Shown: in pieces, positions 27,326 through 38,006 of the stretch
How positions within the stretch are numbered: the first letter of the stretch is position 1
Layout of the letters: the number at the start of each line of letters is the position of its first letter
NCBI GenBank assembly: GCA_963839645.1
Contig: CAWIVZ010000003.1
Location: 536,987 to 600,986 of the forward strand
DNA: 64,000 bases
Origin: PALSA-911 sp963839645
GTDB taxonomy: Bacteria > Pseudomonadota > Alphaproteobacteria > Acetobacterales > Acetobacteraceae
Reading direction: 5' to 3'
Notes under the pieces: model-generated
The model's input: only the letters and a program-made list of their open reading frames with translations
The model's database searches: none
Told to the model about the DNA's origin: nothing
Translations under genes and position numbers: made by a program

Positions 27326-27835
27326 CTAACCCAGCAGCCGCCGCGCAAACACCGCAAGGTCGCCGCCCGCAAACAGATGCGCCTCCATTCCGGCCGCGGC
27401 GGCGGCGGCCAGGTCGGTCGGCTGGTCGCCGATCAGCAGGCAGCGCGCCGGATCGATCTCCCAGGCTCCATCAAATCCAGCAGCATGCCCGGCGCCGGCT
27501 TGCGCCAGTCGCTGGCGCGCCGGTAGGCCGGCGAGCGGCGCTTCCGGGTGGAAGGGGCAATAGCGCAGGTCGTCGATGGTGCCGCCGGCGGCGCGCACCT
27601 GGTCCTCCATCCAGGCGTGCAGGGCGCGCACCGCGGCCTCGTCGTAATGGCCGCGCGCGACGCCGGACTGGTTGGTGACGACGAACACGTGCCAGCCCTG
27701 CGTCGGTCGCCGTGCGGATCGCTTCGCGCGCGCCCGGCATCCATTCGAACCGTTCGCGCGTGCCGACATAGCCGTGGTCGAGGTTGATCACGCCGTCACG
27801 GTCGAGGAACAGCGCCGGCCGGCGCAGACGCTCGG
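27326..27835 (-). CDS. gmhB: D-glycero-D-manno-heptose 1,7-bisphosphate phosphatase domain, several frame breaks
   Basis: A HAD-IIIA phosphatase. Motif I is LFLDRDGVINLDHGY, motif II FVVTNQSGVARG, the zinc-loop region YCPFHPEAP, the lysine block DWRKPAPGMLL and motif IV LLIGDQPTDLAAA. It removes the 7-phosphate of heptose 1,7-bisphosphate. Frame breaks occur near 27710, 27525 and 27465. No start codon precedes motif I in its frame, and the region continues directly from the hddC domain, so the two may be one bifunctional protein, a fusion known in Acetobacteraceae as far as I recall. Confidence 0.75.
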
Positions 27836-28563
27836 CAGTTCCTTCTGCGCGCGGGCGAAATCGGCGGGGATGCCGATGTCGATGAAATAGCCGCTCGCCC
27901 ACGGTGCCGCGCAGCGCGCCGCTTGCGGCGAGTCGGGGCATCACGTCGCGCTCCAGCGAGCAGACGCGGCTGAGCTGTCATCGAGCACGCGAGCGGTCGA
28001 ACAGGTAGATGCCGGCGTTGATGGTGCCGGCCGCCGGTCCGGTGCTGCCGGCGGCGGGGCGCTCGCGGAAGGCGACGACGCGGTCGCCGTCGGTTTCCAC
28101 CACGCCGTAGCGGGAGGCATCATCGAGCCGGCGCAGCACATGCGGCCGACCACATCTGCGGATCGCGCGGCGGCGGCGGCGAGCAATCGGGCAAAATTGC
28201 AGTCGAACAGCGAATCGCCGTTGCACAGCAGGAACCGCTCATCCAGCCGGTCGCGGGCATGGAACAGCGCGCCGCCGGTGCCGGCCCGCATCGGCTCCAG
28301 CGCGAATTCGATCCGCAGCGGCCGCGGCAGTTCGGCGGCGATCGCCGGCACGCTCGCCTCGACGCGCTCGGAGAGGTGGCCGGTCAGCAGCAGCGACTCT
28401 TCGACGCCGAACCGCGGAATTCCTGCAGCAGCCAGGCGAGGAACGGCCGGTCGCCGCAGGTCAGCAGCGGCTTCGGCGTGTCCGCGGTGAGCGCGCCGAG
28501 CCGCGTGGCCATCCCGCCCACCAGCATGGCGCATTGCCGCACGGTTACGGAACGATCGGTCAC
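27836..28563 (-). CDS. hddC: Heptose 1-phosphate guanylyltransferase-like nucleotidyltransferase, several frame breaks
   Basis: An NTP-transferase domain of about 235 residues. It begins CAMLVGGMATRLGALTADTP with the GGxxTRL nucleotide loop and KPLL, then LLCNGDSLFDCN (metal-binding Asp) and GTINAGIYLFDRS. It would couple D-glycero-alpha-D-manno-heptose 1-phosphate to GTP. At least four indels (near 28430, 28140, 27980 and 27900) break the frame, the densest damage in the window. GTG at 28563 lies 11 bp after the gmhA stop. It probably continues into the gmhB domain. Other sugar nucleotidyltransferase specificities are possible. Confidence 0.72.
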
Positions 28564-28574
28564 GGGCGTATTGC

Positions 28575-29175
28575 CTAGGCGGCGTTGCGCGGGAACATCG
28601 CCCGCTCCACCAGGGCGCAGACGATGTGCGCGGCGACGATGTGGATCTGCTGGATGATCGCGGTCTTGCCCGACGGCGCTTCCAGCAGCAGGCTGCATTT
28701 CTCCCGCATCTTCCCGCCATTGGCGCCGCAGAAGCCGATCGACACCAGCCCCTTTTCCTGCGCCGCGTCGAAGGCGCGCATCACGTTGGGCGATTTTCCG
28801 GAGGTGGAGATGCCGAGGAACACGTCGCCTTCCTGGCCAAGCGCCGAGCACCTGGCGCTCGAAGATGTATTCGTAGCCGTAATCGTTGCCGGTGGCGGTC
28901 ATCACCGAGCTGTCCACCGTCAGCGCGATCGCCGCCAGCGGCGCGCGGTCGTACATCAGCCGGGAGATGAATTCGCCGGCGATATGCTGGGCGTCCCCGG
29001 CGCTGCCGCCATTGCCGGCGATCAGCAGCTTCTTGCCGGCCCGCAAGGCCTCGACGATGGCATCCGACATCGCTTCCATGGTCTGCTGAAAGCCGGGATC
29101 GGCCTGAAAGGCGCCCAGCGCGGTCACGGATTCGGCGAGATAGGCCTGAACGAAATTGTCATCTGCGGTCTGCAT
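28575..29175 (-). CDS. gmhA: Sedoheptulose 7-phosphate isomerase, one frame break
   Basis: A SIS-domain isomerase of about 199 residues that converts sedoheptulose 7-phosphate to D-glycero-D-manno-heptose 7-phosphate. The substrate loops are AGNGGSAGDAQHIAGEF and GISTSGKSPNV, and the C-terminal helix has the QQIHIVAAHIVCALVE block with catalytic His. The frame changes near 28845 (CAGGTGCTCGG with one extra base). ATG 29175 follows AGGAGTG. It sits between hddA and hddC, in pathway order. Confidence 0.88.
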
Positions 29176-29225
29176 CGGATCACTCCTGAAAATAAGATCG
29201 TCGGTAACCGGCGGGGCGGCGCGGC

Positions 29226-30255
29226 TCAGAAAATCTTCCAGCCTTCGGTGCCCCAGCGGGTGAAGTGGCAGGTCATCACCTGGCCTTCCTGCTTGCCGAG
29301 GGCGCGGATCACATTCACCCGGCGGGAGGGGTCGACCAGGAAGGTCATGAAGCCGCCGCCGCCGGCGCCGGATACCTTGCCCGCGCGCGCGCCGGCCGAC
29401 ATCGCCGCCGCGTGCACCGTGTCGATATGGTCGTTGCTGATGCTGCTGGCCAGGCGCTTCTTGGCATCCCAGGACTTGCGCATGAAGGCGGCCAGATTGT
29501 CGAAATCGCCGCGCAGCAGGCTTTCCTTCATGCCGTAGGCGTCGGCCTTGATCTCGTGCATCGCCTCCAGCGTGGTGCCGCTTTTGGAGGTGAGATTGTC
29601 GGTCTGTTCCTGGATGATGCTGGCCGAGGAGCGCGACACGCCGCTGTTGAACAGCACCAGGGAGGTTTCCATCTCCGATAGGATCCAGTTCTTGACCCGC
29701 AGCGGATTGACGATCACCCGGTCGCCCTCGAGGAATTCCATGAAGTTCACGCCGCCGAAGGTCGCCGCGTACTGGTCCTGCCGGCCGCCGCCGAGGCCGG
29801 CGTCGATGCGCTCGATCTCGAAGGCGAGATGCGCGATCTCGTATTCGCCGAGCGGCAGGTTCAGCCATTCGACGAAGGCCTTCACCAGCGAAACCACCAT
29901 GGTGGAGGAGGTGCCGAGGCCCGAGCCGGGCGGGGCGTCGCAGAACGTGGTGATGTGGCAGGGCAGCGGCCTGCCCCCGTTGAAATCGCGCACGATGCGC
30001 CGGTAGACCGCGCGATGCAGGATCAGCGGATAGGCGATCTCCATCGCCTCGTCGGCCGCCGCCTCGAACTCGCCGTCGATGTCGGAGGCGGTGAAGCGCA
30101 CGCCGGCCGTTATCGGCGGGTTCGATGATGGTGTAGGCGTACAGGTCGATCGTGGCGTTCAGCACCGCGCCGCCGTACTGGTCGCAATAGGGCGAAACGT
30201 CGGTGCCGCCGCCGGCGAGGCCGAGGCGCAGCGGGGCGCGGGAGCGGACGATCAT
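29226..30255 (-). CDS. hddA: D-glycero-alpha-D-manno-heptose 7-phosphate kinase, one frame break
   Basis: A GHMP kinase of about 342 residues: N-terminal RSRAPLRLGLAGGGTDVSPY, ATP loop PPGSGLGTSSTMVV and C-terminal GAGGGGFMTFLVDP. It phosphorylates heptose 7-phosphate at C1, giving the alpha-1,7-bisphosphate used by GmhB. The frame breaks near 30105 (GGCCGGCGTGCG with one extra base). ATG 30255 follows AGGAG and overlaps the stop of the upstream glycosyltransferase as ATGA, so they are coupled. Confidence 0.88.
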
Positions 30256-31510
30256 CGGGCGGCTCCTGCCTGTGCGAGCGGTGGTTGGCGCGGCGCGGCC
30301 GAACAGCGCGTCGAAGCCGCGCAGGCGCTCGGCCCAGATGTAGTCCGCCAGCACCCGCCGCCGGGCCGCGGCGCCGATGGCGGCGGCGAAATCGGGTGAC
30401 GCCGACCGGCAGCAGCAGCGCCGCGAAGCCCGTCGACGTCAGTCGGCTTGCAGCACTTCGGTGCCTCGCTGTGCCTCCACCCCCTCCAGGGCATCGGTTG
30501 TCGCCACCACCGGGCGCGCCATGGCCATCGCTTCCAGCACCTTGTTCTGGATCCCCCGCGCGATGCGCATCGGCGCGACCGCCGCGGTGGCGTGGGCGAT
30601 ATAAGGCCGCACGTCGTCCACCCGCCCGGTGACGAACACGCCCGGCGTGTCGGCCAGGCGCTTCACGCCGTCGGTCGGGCTGTGGCCGACGATATGGAAC
30701 CGCGCGCCGGGCAGCGTGCGGCGGATCACCGGCAGGATATCCTGCACGAACCAGACGACGGCATCGATGTTCGGCGCGTAGTCCATCGTTCCGGTGAAAA
30801 CGAAATCGGCCCGCGCCGGATCCGCCGGATCCGTGTCGAAAGGAGCCGGATAGGTCCGGGCCGGATCGAAGAAGACCGGGTCCACGCCGTTGCTGATCGC
30901 ATGGGTCCTGGCGGCGGCTTCGGGCACCAGTTTGGCGAACAGCCGGGCCTCGTCGGCGGAGACGAAGGTGCCGGCGTCGCATTCCGCGGCGATGCGCCGT
31001 TCCAGCGCCGAGATCAGCCGCCATTCGCGCCGGTAGATCCAGCGCATCGGCCCGCGCGCGGTTTCGGCGTAGGCGCGCCATTTCTCCGAATCCACATCCA
31101 CCAGGTCGACGATGCGAAGCTGGCCGGGATCGCGTCGGTCCAGGATGTAGGGGGCCATGTTGGAGGAGTAGACGAAGATCGCGTCCGGCTTCACCTCGTC
31201 GCGCACGCGGGCGATCCAGGCGGCCAGGGCGGCATCGCGGAAGAACGCCACGCTCAGCGGCCGTGCCGGTCAGCAGGCCGCGCAGGCAGGTGAGCTTGGC
31301 GCGGCCGCGGTCCAGCCTGGCGAAATGACTGTCCGCGCACATCGCGGCCAGGGTGCCGCGTTGTTCCCAATCGGCCGGGTCGTCGACCAGGCAGCCAAGA
31401 TGAATGTCGTACCGCTGGCGCAAATGCTCGAGGATCTTGAGCGCGCGGATCTTGTCGCCCTTGTTCGGCGGGTAGGGAATTCTTTGACTGAGAAACAGCA
31501 GGTTGGCCAT
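30252..31510 (-). CDS. Glycosyltransferase, TIGR03087-like (PEP-CTERM/exosortase-associated), several frame breaks
   Basis: A GT4-type transferase of about 410 residues. The N-terminus FLSQRIPYPPNKGDKIRALK followed by LGCLVDDPADW is characteristic of the TIGR03087 group found with XrtA exosortase loci. Sugar-nucleotide binding is indicated by SNGVD, FTGTMDYAPN and RGIQNKVLEAMAMARPVVAT. Frame breaks lie near 31265, 30440 and 30400 and in the last 100 bp. ATG 31510 begins the first strand. It is the first gene of the hddA-gmhA-hddC/gmhB series, so it may transfer the heptose or act on the same surface glycan. Confidence 0.78.
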
Positions 31511-31713
31511 GATCGATCTCGATAGGTCGCGGGAAGCTACTCCGGGGGGCCGGCTTCCGAAAGGGGCATGACGCAGCGCAGCAATTTTGCGCCCGGTCGC
31601 GAGAGGTCCCAATGCCGGCGGTAGTCTTGCGCGCCGATTGAGCCGGGCGGCCCTGTAGTGTCAACTCCAGATTGTGTGAAGAGATCGTTTACCGTCCATC
31701 CGGGAGAGTTCCG

Positions 31714-32653
31714 ATGCGCTACGGCTTCTACCTGCCCACCCGCGGCGAACTCGCCAACCGGGCGGCCATCGCCGCCCTGGCCCGCACCGGGGAGGCGGCG
31801 GGGTTTCACTCCGCCATGGTCGCGGACCATGTGGTCTTTCCCGTCGCGTCCCGCTCCACCTATCCGTACACGGTGTCCGGCGAGCACCCCAGCCATGGCG
31901 ACGCGCTGGAACAGGCCTCGATCCTGGCCTTCGTCGCGGGGATAACCGAACGGCTGCGGCTGGTGAGTTCCGTGCTGATCCTGCCCTACCGGAACCCGGT
32001 ACTGACCGCGAAGATGCTGGCGACGATCGACGTGCTGTCGGAGGGGCGGCTCACGGTCGGCGTCGGGGTCGGCTGGCTGGAGGAGGAATTCATCGCGCTC
32101 CGCGCGGGCGATTTCGACCGGCGCGGGGCGGTCAGCGACGAATACCTGGAGATTTTCCGCAAGCTCTGGACCATCTCCCGCTTCCCATGCCGGCGAGTTC
32201 TACTCCTTCGACCAGATCCGCTGCGAGCCGTTTCCGGTGCAGCGGCCGGGCCCGCCGATCTGGGTGGGCGGGCATAGCCGCGCCGCGCTGCGCCGGGCCG
32301 CGCGCTTCGGCGATGGCTGGCACCCGGTCGGTGCCATCGCCGCGGTGCCGCTGCCGCCGGCGGAGATGCGCGAGAAGCTGGCGGAACTGCGCCGGCTGAC
32401 CGAGGCCGCCGGGCGGGATTTTTCCGCGCTGACCATTTCCTATAAGGCGCCGCTGTATGACGTGGCGCTGCCCGGCCCGGATGGCGGACGTAAGCCGTTC
32501 TCCGGCGAGCCGGGCCAGATCGCCGAGGATATCGCCGCGTTTGCCGCCATCGGCGTGCACGAGCTGATCTTCGATTTTCGCGGCGAGACGCTCTCGGGCA
32601 GCCTGGAGCGGCTGGAACGCTTTGCCCGGAACGTGATGCCGCTGGTTGGCTGA
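31714..32653 (+). CDS. LLM-class flavin oxidoreductase (TIGR03619-like), one frame break
   Basis: A luciferase-like monooxygenase of about 312 residues with MRYGFYLPTRGELAN, SMVADHV-type strand, VLILPYRNPVLTAKMLATID and GVGVGWLEEEF. It uses reduced FMN or F420; which cannot be decided here. The frame changes near 32190, after LEIFRKLWTIS; one extra base explains it, and the product resumes HAGEFYSFDQIRCEPFP. ATG 31714 has GGGAGAG upstream. It is followed 64 bp later by a short-chain dehydrogenase. Confidence 0.83.
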
Positions 32654-32717
32654 GACACCCCCCTGGCCAGTCGCCGCCGCGCGCCGTCTAATCCCCTCCA
32701 ATCAATCGGAGGGAAAC

Positions 32718-33503
32718 ATGCTCAAGGGAAAAACCGCGCTGATCACTGGCTCGCTCGGTGGCATCGGCTTCGCCACCGCCTCGGCGCTGGCCGCGCAGGG
32801 CGCCAATGTCATGCTGAACGGCTTCGCGGACGCCGATGTCATCCGCGACCGCCAGGCGGAACTGGAGAAGACCCACGGGGTGCGCGCCGCCTACCATCCG
32901 GCCGATCTGCGCCATCCGGAGCAGATCGCGGAGATGGTGAAAACCACCGCTGAAACCCTGGGCGGGGTCGATATCGTCGTGAACAACGCCGTGGTCCGCT
33001 ATTTCAACCCGATCGACAAATTCGTCCCCGAGGAATGGGACACCGCGCTGGCGGTCAATCTGTCGGCGGCCTTTCACATCATCCGCCTCGGCCTGCCCTA
33101 CATGAAGGCGGCCGGCTGGGGGCGTATCGTCAGCATGGCGTCCACCTTCTCGCTGTGGGCGGTCACCGACCGGGTGGACTACATCACCACCAAGACCGCG
33201 CTGATCGGCCTGACCCGCGCCGTGGCGCTGGAGATCGCGCGGACCAACATCACCTGCAACGCCATCTGCCCGGGTTCGGTCCTGACTCCCGCCACCGAGG
33301 GGCGGGTGCAGGCGGAAATCGCGCGCGACGGCACGCAGCGGGAGAAGATCATCGACCGCCTGACCACCAGGCTGCCGGCCGGTCGGTTCATCGAGGCGGA
33401 CAATGTGGCCGGGCTGATCGCCTTTCTATGCGGCCCGCATGGCGCCGATATCAACGGCGCGGCGCTGCCGATCGACGGCGCCTGGTCGGCCGGGCGGGCC
33501 TGA
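32718..33503 (+). CDS. bdhA: 3-hydroxybutyrate dehydrogenase (SDR family)
   Basis: A 261-residue classical SDR. The NAD loop is TGSLGGIG, followed by NNAV, catalytic Ser in SMAST, and the YITTK motif. The C-terminal LPIDGAWSAGRA and the loop around VLTPATEGRV resemble D-3-hydroxybutyrate dehydrogenases, which link polyhydroxybutyrate/ketone body breakdown to acetoacetate. ATG 32718 follows GGAGGG. Another SDR substrate is possible. Confidence 0.82.
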   Translation: MLKGKTALITGSLGGIGFATASALAAQGANVMLNGFADADVIRDRQAELEKTHGVRAAYHPADLRHPEQIAEMVKTTAETLGGVDIVVNNAVVRYFNPIDKFVPEEWDTALAVNLSAAFHIIRLGLPYMKAAGWGRIVSMASTFSLWAVTDRVDYITTKTALIGLTRAVALEIARTNITCNAICPGSVLTPATEGRVQAEIARDGTQREKIIDRLTTRLPAGRFIEADNVAGLIAFLCGPHGADINGAALPIDGAWSAGRA

Positions 33504-33615
33504 GCGGCTCGCCTCCCGATTGCCCCGGCCCGGGTGCCGTTCCTTCTGGCTTGCCAGGGCCGTTTTCGCTAAGGGTGGCGGCTTCGGGCTTGCGAGCGGG
33601 GCTTGGGGAGATCGA

Positions 33616-34800
33616 ATGGGCTTACGGCGCGTCGCCTGGATCCTGGTTTGCCTGTTGCTGCCCATGCATGCGGCAAGCGCGCAGCCGCATGTAAAGCTTG
33701 GCGTGCTGACCAATCTCGGCGCGGTGTTCTCGGCCTATGCCGGTCAGGGCTCGGTGGTCGCGGCGCGCCTGGCGATCGAGGATGCCGGCATGACGGGCAA
33801 GGCCGAACTGGTGTTCGCCGATCACCAGAACAATCCCGAGCTTGGCGTGGCGATCGCGCGCGACTGGTTCGAGACAAAAGGCGTGGACGCGATCTTCGAC
33901 GTTCCCATCTCCGCCGTCGCCCTGGCGGTCAATGCGCTGGCCGGGGAATTGCGGCGGCTGGTGTTCTTCAGCACACCGATCACCGACCGGCTGACCGGGG
34001 CGGATTGCAACGGATACGGCATCGCCTGGACCTGGGATGTCTATTCCGTCGCCCACACCGCCACCCTGGCGCAGGTCAGGCGCGGCATGCACACCTGGTT
34101 CATCGTCGCCCAGGACTATCCCGGCGGCGAGGCGATCGAGGCGATGATCCGCGAGACGGTCGAGGCCAATGGCGGCAAGGTCCTGGGCGCGGCGTTGCAT
34201 CCGCTGGGCGAGACCGAATACGCCACCTATCTGGAGGAGGCGAAGGCCTCCAACGCCCAGTTCATCGCCTTCACCTCGGGTGGGGCGGATCTTTCCAGCG
34301 CGATCGGGCAGCTGCGCGAACCGGACGCCATCGAACCCGGGCAGCGCTTCGGCATGATGTACACAACCATCACCGAGGTGCACTCGGCCGGCCTCGGGGT
34401 GCTGCATGGGCTGGAGTTCGCCACCGCCTTCTATTGGGACCGCGACGACCAGACGCGCGCCTTCGCGCGGCGCTTCTTCGCCGAGCACAAGGCGATGCCG
34501 ACGATGTTCCAGGCCGGCGTCTATTCCTCGGTGCTGAACTACTTGCGCGCGGTGCGGGCCACCGGCAGCACGAAGGCGGAAACCGCGCGCGACTGGCTGC
34601 GCGGCCAGCCGATCGAGGACGTCTTCGCCCGCAACGGCCGGCTGCTGGCCAACGGGCGGTTCATCCACGACATGCTGCTGGCCCGCATCAAGACGCCGGA
34701 GGCATCGCGCGGGCCGTGGGACTATTACGAGATCACCGGCACCGTGCCCGCCGCCGACGCGTTCCGCGGCGCGGCCGCCAGCGGCTGCAAGCTGAAATAA
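33616..34800 (+). CDS. ABC transporter substrate-binding protein (Peripla_BP_6, branched-chain amino acid/urea type)
   Basis: A 394-residue periplasmic binding protein with a signal peptide at 1-22 (LLLPMHAASAQ) and the two-lobed receptor family pattern: LGVLTNLGAVFSAYAGQGSV, AARLAIEDAG and WFIVAQDYPGGEAIE. It would bind an amino acid-like or amide ligand. No permease or ATPase genes flank it. ATG 33616 follows GGGGAG. A 23-bp tandem duplication covers the last codons and the stop. Confidence 0.85.
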   Translation: MGLRRVAWILVCLLLPMHAASAQPHVKLGVLTNLGAVFSAYAGQGSVVAARLAIEDAGMTGKAELVFADHQNNPELGVAIARDWFETKGVDAIFDVPISAVALAVNALAGELRRLVFFSTPITDRLTGADCNGYGIAWTWDVYSVAHTATLAQVRRGMHTWFIVAQDYPGGEAIEAMIRETVEANGGKVLGAALHPLGETEYATYLEEAKASNAQFIAFTSGGADLSSAIGQLREPDAIEPGQRFGMMYTTITEVHSAGLGVLHGLEFATAFYWDRDDQTRAFARRFFAEHKAMPTMFQAGVYSSVLNYLRAVRATGSTKAETARDWLRGQPIEDVFARNGRLLANGRFIHDMLLARIKTPEASRGPWDYYEITGTVPAADAFRGAAASGCKLK

Positions 34801-34822
34801 CCAGCGGCTGCAAGCTGAAATA
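34778..34822 (+). repeat. 23-bp tandem duplication across a stop codon
   Basis: CCAGCGGCTGCAAGCTGAAATA occurs twice in a row, the first copy ending in the TAA stop of the solute-binding protein gene and the second ending in TAG. The copies are identical through 22 bases, so the duplication is recent or an assembly artefact. Confidence 0.85.
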
Positions 34823-35019
34823 GCTGGCAGGTCCGCTTTGGAATATCGCAATGCAGCGCAAGGGGCCTTCCCAACCCGCGCTAAAGGCGGCATATCCCAG
34901 GCTAGTCACCGGCATGACGGCCGATCGGGCGCAGCCCCCTGTGCCCTGGCGGTCGTGGCGGACCATTCGGCCGGGCGACGGCGGGCGCCGTTCCCCAACC
35001 ATCAGCAGAGGATGAACCG

Positions 35020-36160
35020 ATGCGCCTTGCGGTGCTGAAGGAACGGCGGGCATCCGAGACCCGCGTGGCGGCGAACCCCGAGACGGTCAAGAAGCTCATC
35101 GGCCTGGGCCTGACAGTGGCGGTCGAGGCCGGGGCCGGGGCGAACGCGTCCATCTCCGATGCCGAATTCGCCGCCGCCGGGGCCGAAATCGCTCCCGATG
35201 CCGCCGCCGCCCTGGCTGGCGCCGGCGTGGTGTTCTCGGTGCAGACGCCGGAGCCGGAACAGCGCGCGTTGATCCAGCGCGGCGCCCTGCTGGTCTGCAT
35301 CGCCGGCGCCTTCGGCGATCCCGGTTTGGTCACGTCCCTCGCCGAAGCCGGGATCGACGCCGTGGCGATGGAGCTTCTTCCGCGCATCACGCGCGCCCAG
35401 TCGATGGACGTGCTGTCCAGCCAGGCCAATCTGTCCGGCTATCGCGGCATCATCGAGGCGGCCGGCGCGTTCGAGCGCGGTTTCCCGATGATGATGACCG
35501 CCGCCGGGACGGTTCCGCCGGCCCGCGTGTTCGTGATCGGCGCCGGCGTGGCGGGCCTGCAGGCGATCGCCACCGCGCGCCGCCTGGGCGCCATCGTCTC
35601 GGCCACCGACGTCCGCCCGGCCGCCAAGGAGGAGATCAAGTCCCTCGGCGCCGCCTATGTCGGCGTGGAGGACGAGGAGACCGCCGCCCAGACCGGCGCC
35701 TATGCGCGGGAGATGACCGACGCGTTCCGCCAGAAGCAGGCCGAACTGATGGCGACCACCATCGCCAAGAACGACATCATCGTCACCACCGCGCTGGTCA
35801 TGGGCCGCAAGGCGCCGATCATCGTCACCCAGCCGATGGTCGACAGCATGAAGGCCGGCAGCGTGATCGTCGATCTCGCGGCCGAGGCCGGCGGCAACTG
35901 CGCCGCCACGGTGCCGGGCGAGCGCATCGTCACGCCGAACGGCGTCATCGTGTTGGGCTACCGCAACTGGCCCGGCCGCATCGCCGTCGCCTCCAGCGCG
36001 CTCTACGCCCGCAACCTGCTGACCTTCCTCACGACGTTCTGGGACAAGGACGCGCAAGCGCCGAAGTTGCCGGACACGGACGAGATCGTGAAGGGTGTGC
36101 TGCTCACCCGCGGCGGATCGGTGATCCATCCCGCAGTTCCTGCCCGCCGCCGCTGCCTGA
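35020..36160 (+). CDS. pntAA: NAD(P) transhydrogenase subunit alpha part 1, one frame break
   Basis: The NAD(H)-binding domain I protein, about 379 residues. It has KERRASETRVAA near the start, the RAQSMDVLSSQAN block, the Rossmann loop VIGAGVAGLQAIATARRLGA and the mobile-loop region GRKAPIIVT. The frame is lost only at the end: CATCCCGCAGTTCC should read CATCCCAGTTCC-like with one base fewer, giving IHPQFLPAAA and the TGA at 36158. With PntAB and PntB it couples hydride transfer NADH to NADP+ to proton entry. ATG 35020 follows AGAGGA. Confidence 0.92.
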
Positions 36161-36175
36161 GACAGGAGAGACGCC

Positions 36176-36572
36176 ATGAACCCCACCCAATTGGCCGAGG
36201 AAGCCGCGCGGCTCGCCGATCACGCGCGCGAACTCGCCGCTTACGCCTGAACTTCGCTGGCCGGCGCCGTCGGAGCCGGTCGCCGGCGCGGTCGAGCCGT
36301 TCATCTTCCTGCTGGCGATTTTCCTGATGGCCTGCTTCGTCGGCTATTACGTGGTGTGGAACGTGACCTCGGCGCTGCACTCGCCGCTGATGGCGGTCAC
36401 CAACGCGATCAGTTCGGTCATCATCGTCGGCGCCATGCTGGCCACCGGCCTTGGAGACAGCGCCTGGGCGATGGGCTTCGGCTTCATCGCGGTGACGCTG
36501 GCGAGCGTGAACATCTTCGGCGGGTTCGTGGTCACGCAGCGCATGCTGTCCATGTTCAAGCCGAGAAAGTAG
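36176..36572 (+). CDS. pntAB: NAD(P) transhydrogenase subunit alpha part 2, one frame break
   Basis: A small membrane subunit of about 131 residues. Transmembrane helices are seen in PFIFLLAIFLMACFVGYYV, NAISSVIIVGAML and GFGFIAVTLASVNIFGGFVV. The first 25 codons read in one frame up to AAYA, then a stop at 36248 appears; the frame resumes in the next frame with EPVAGAVEPF. One extra base near 36250 explains this. ATG 36176 follows GGAGAG and lies 15 bp after pntAA. Confidence 0.88.
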
Positions 36573-36576
36573 TCCG

Positions 36577-37981
36577 ATGTCCGCAAGTCTGACCTCGCTC
36601 GCCTATCTCGTCGCCGCCGTCCTGTTCATCCTGGCGCTGCGCGGCCTGTCGCACCCGACCACCTCCCAGCAGGGCAACCGCTTCGGCATGATCGGCATGG
36701 CGATCGCCTGTGGTGCCACCCTGCTGCATCACGGCATGGCCACTTCCGGCTATGGGCTGATCGTGCTGGGCGTGATCATCGGTGGCGGCATCGGCACCTT
36801 CGTCGCCCGCCGCATCCAGATGACGGCACTGCCCCAGCTGGTCGCGGCCTTCCACTCCCTGGTGGGCCTTGCCGCGGTGTTCGTCGCCGCCGCCGCGCTG
36901 AACGCGCCGGAAGCCTTCGGCATCGGCACCGCGCAGCACATCTATCCCGAGAGCCTGGTCGAGATGTCGCTCGGCCTCGCCATCGGCGCCATCACCTTCT
37001 CCGGCTCGCTGATCGCCTTCGCCAAGCTGCAGGGGATCATGAAGGGCGCGCCGCTGATCTTCACCGGCCAGCACAAGCTCAATCTCGGCCTCGGTATTCT
37101 GCTGGTGCTGCTGGTGGTCGGCTTCGTGTTCACCGGCAGCCAGATCATCTTCTGGCTGATCGCTCTGCTCGCGCTCGCGCTCGGCTTCCTGCTGATCCTG
37201 CCGATCGGCGGCGCGGACATGCCGGTCGTGGTGTCGATGCTGAACTCCTACTCCGGCTGGGCCGCGGCCGGCATCGGCTTCACCATTCAGAACCTGGCGC
37301 TGATCATCACCGGCTCGTTGGTGGGCGCGTCCGGCGCCATCCTGTCCTACATCATGTGCAAGGGCATGAACCGCAGCATCATCAACGTGCTGCTGGGCGG
37401 CTTCGGCACCGATGCCGGGGCAGGCCCCGCCGCCGGCGCGGGCGGGGACCGCACCGTGCGCACCGGCTCGGCCGAGGACGCCGCCTTCATCATGAAGAAC
37501 GCCACCAAGGTCATCATCGTGCCCGGCTACGGCATGGCGGTGGCCCAGGCGCAGCACGCGCTGCGCGAAATGGCGGACACGCTGAAGAAGGACGGCGTGG
37601 AGGTGAAATACGCCATCCACCCCGTGGCGGGCCGCATGCCCGGCCACATGAACGTGCTGCTGGCCGAGGCCAACGTGCCGTATGACGAGGTGTTCGAACT
37701 CGGAGACCATCAACAACGAGTTCAGCACCGCCGACGTGGTCTATGTGATCGGCGCCAATGACGTGACCAATCCCGCCGCCAAGACCGACCCGAGCTCGCC
37801 GATCTACGGCATGCCGATCCTGGAAGTGGACAAGGCGCGGACGGTGCTGTTCATCAAGCGCTCGATGGCCTCGGGCTACGCCGGCGTGGACAACGAGCTG
37901 TTCTTCCGCCCGAACACGATGATGCTGTTCGGCGACGCGAAGAAAATGACCGAGGAGATCGTCCAGTCGCTCGGGCATTGA
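36577..37981 (+). CDS. pntB: NAD(P) transhydrogenase subunit beta, one frame break
   Basis: About 467 residues: eight to nine transmembrane helices in the first 270 residues, then the NADP(H)-binding domain III with GYGMAVAQAQHALREM, HPVAGRMPGHMNVLL, VIGANDVTNPAA and RSMASGYAGVDN. The frame changes near 37700 (CTCGGAGACC for CTCGAGACC). It begins 4 bp after pntAB, completing a three-gene alphaproteobacterial pnt operon that supplies NADPH. Confidence 0.93.
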
Positions 37982-38006
37982 GCACCGGTCCCGGGAACCG
38001 CCAATA

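Noticed and set aside
36245..36260. Programmed frameshift in pntAB
   Set aside because: No slippery heptamer; the same kind of extra base is found in pntAA, pntB and many unrelated genes.
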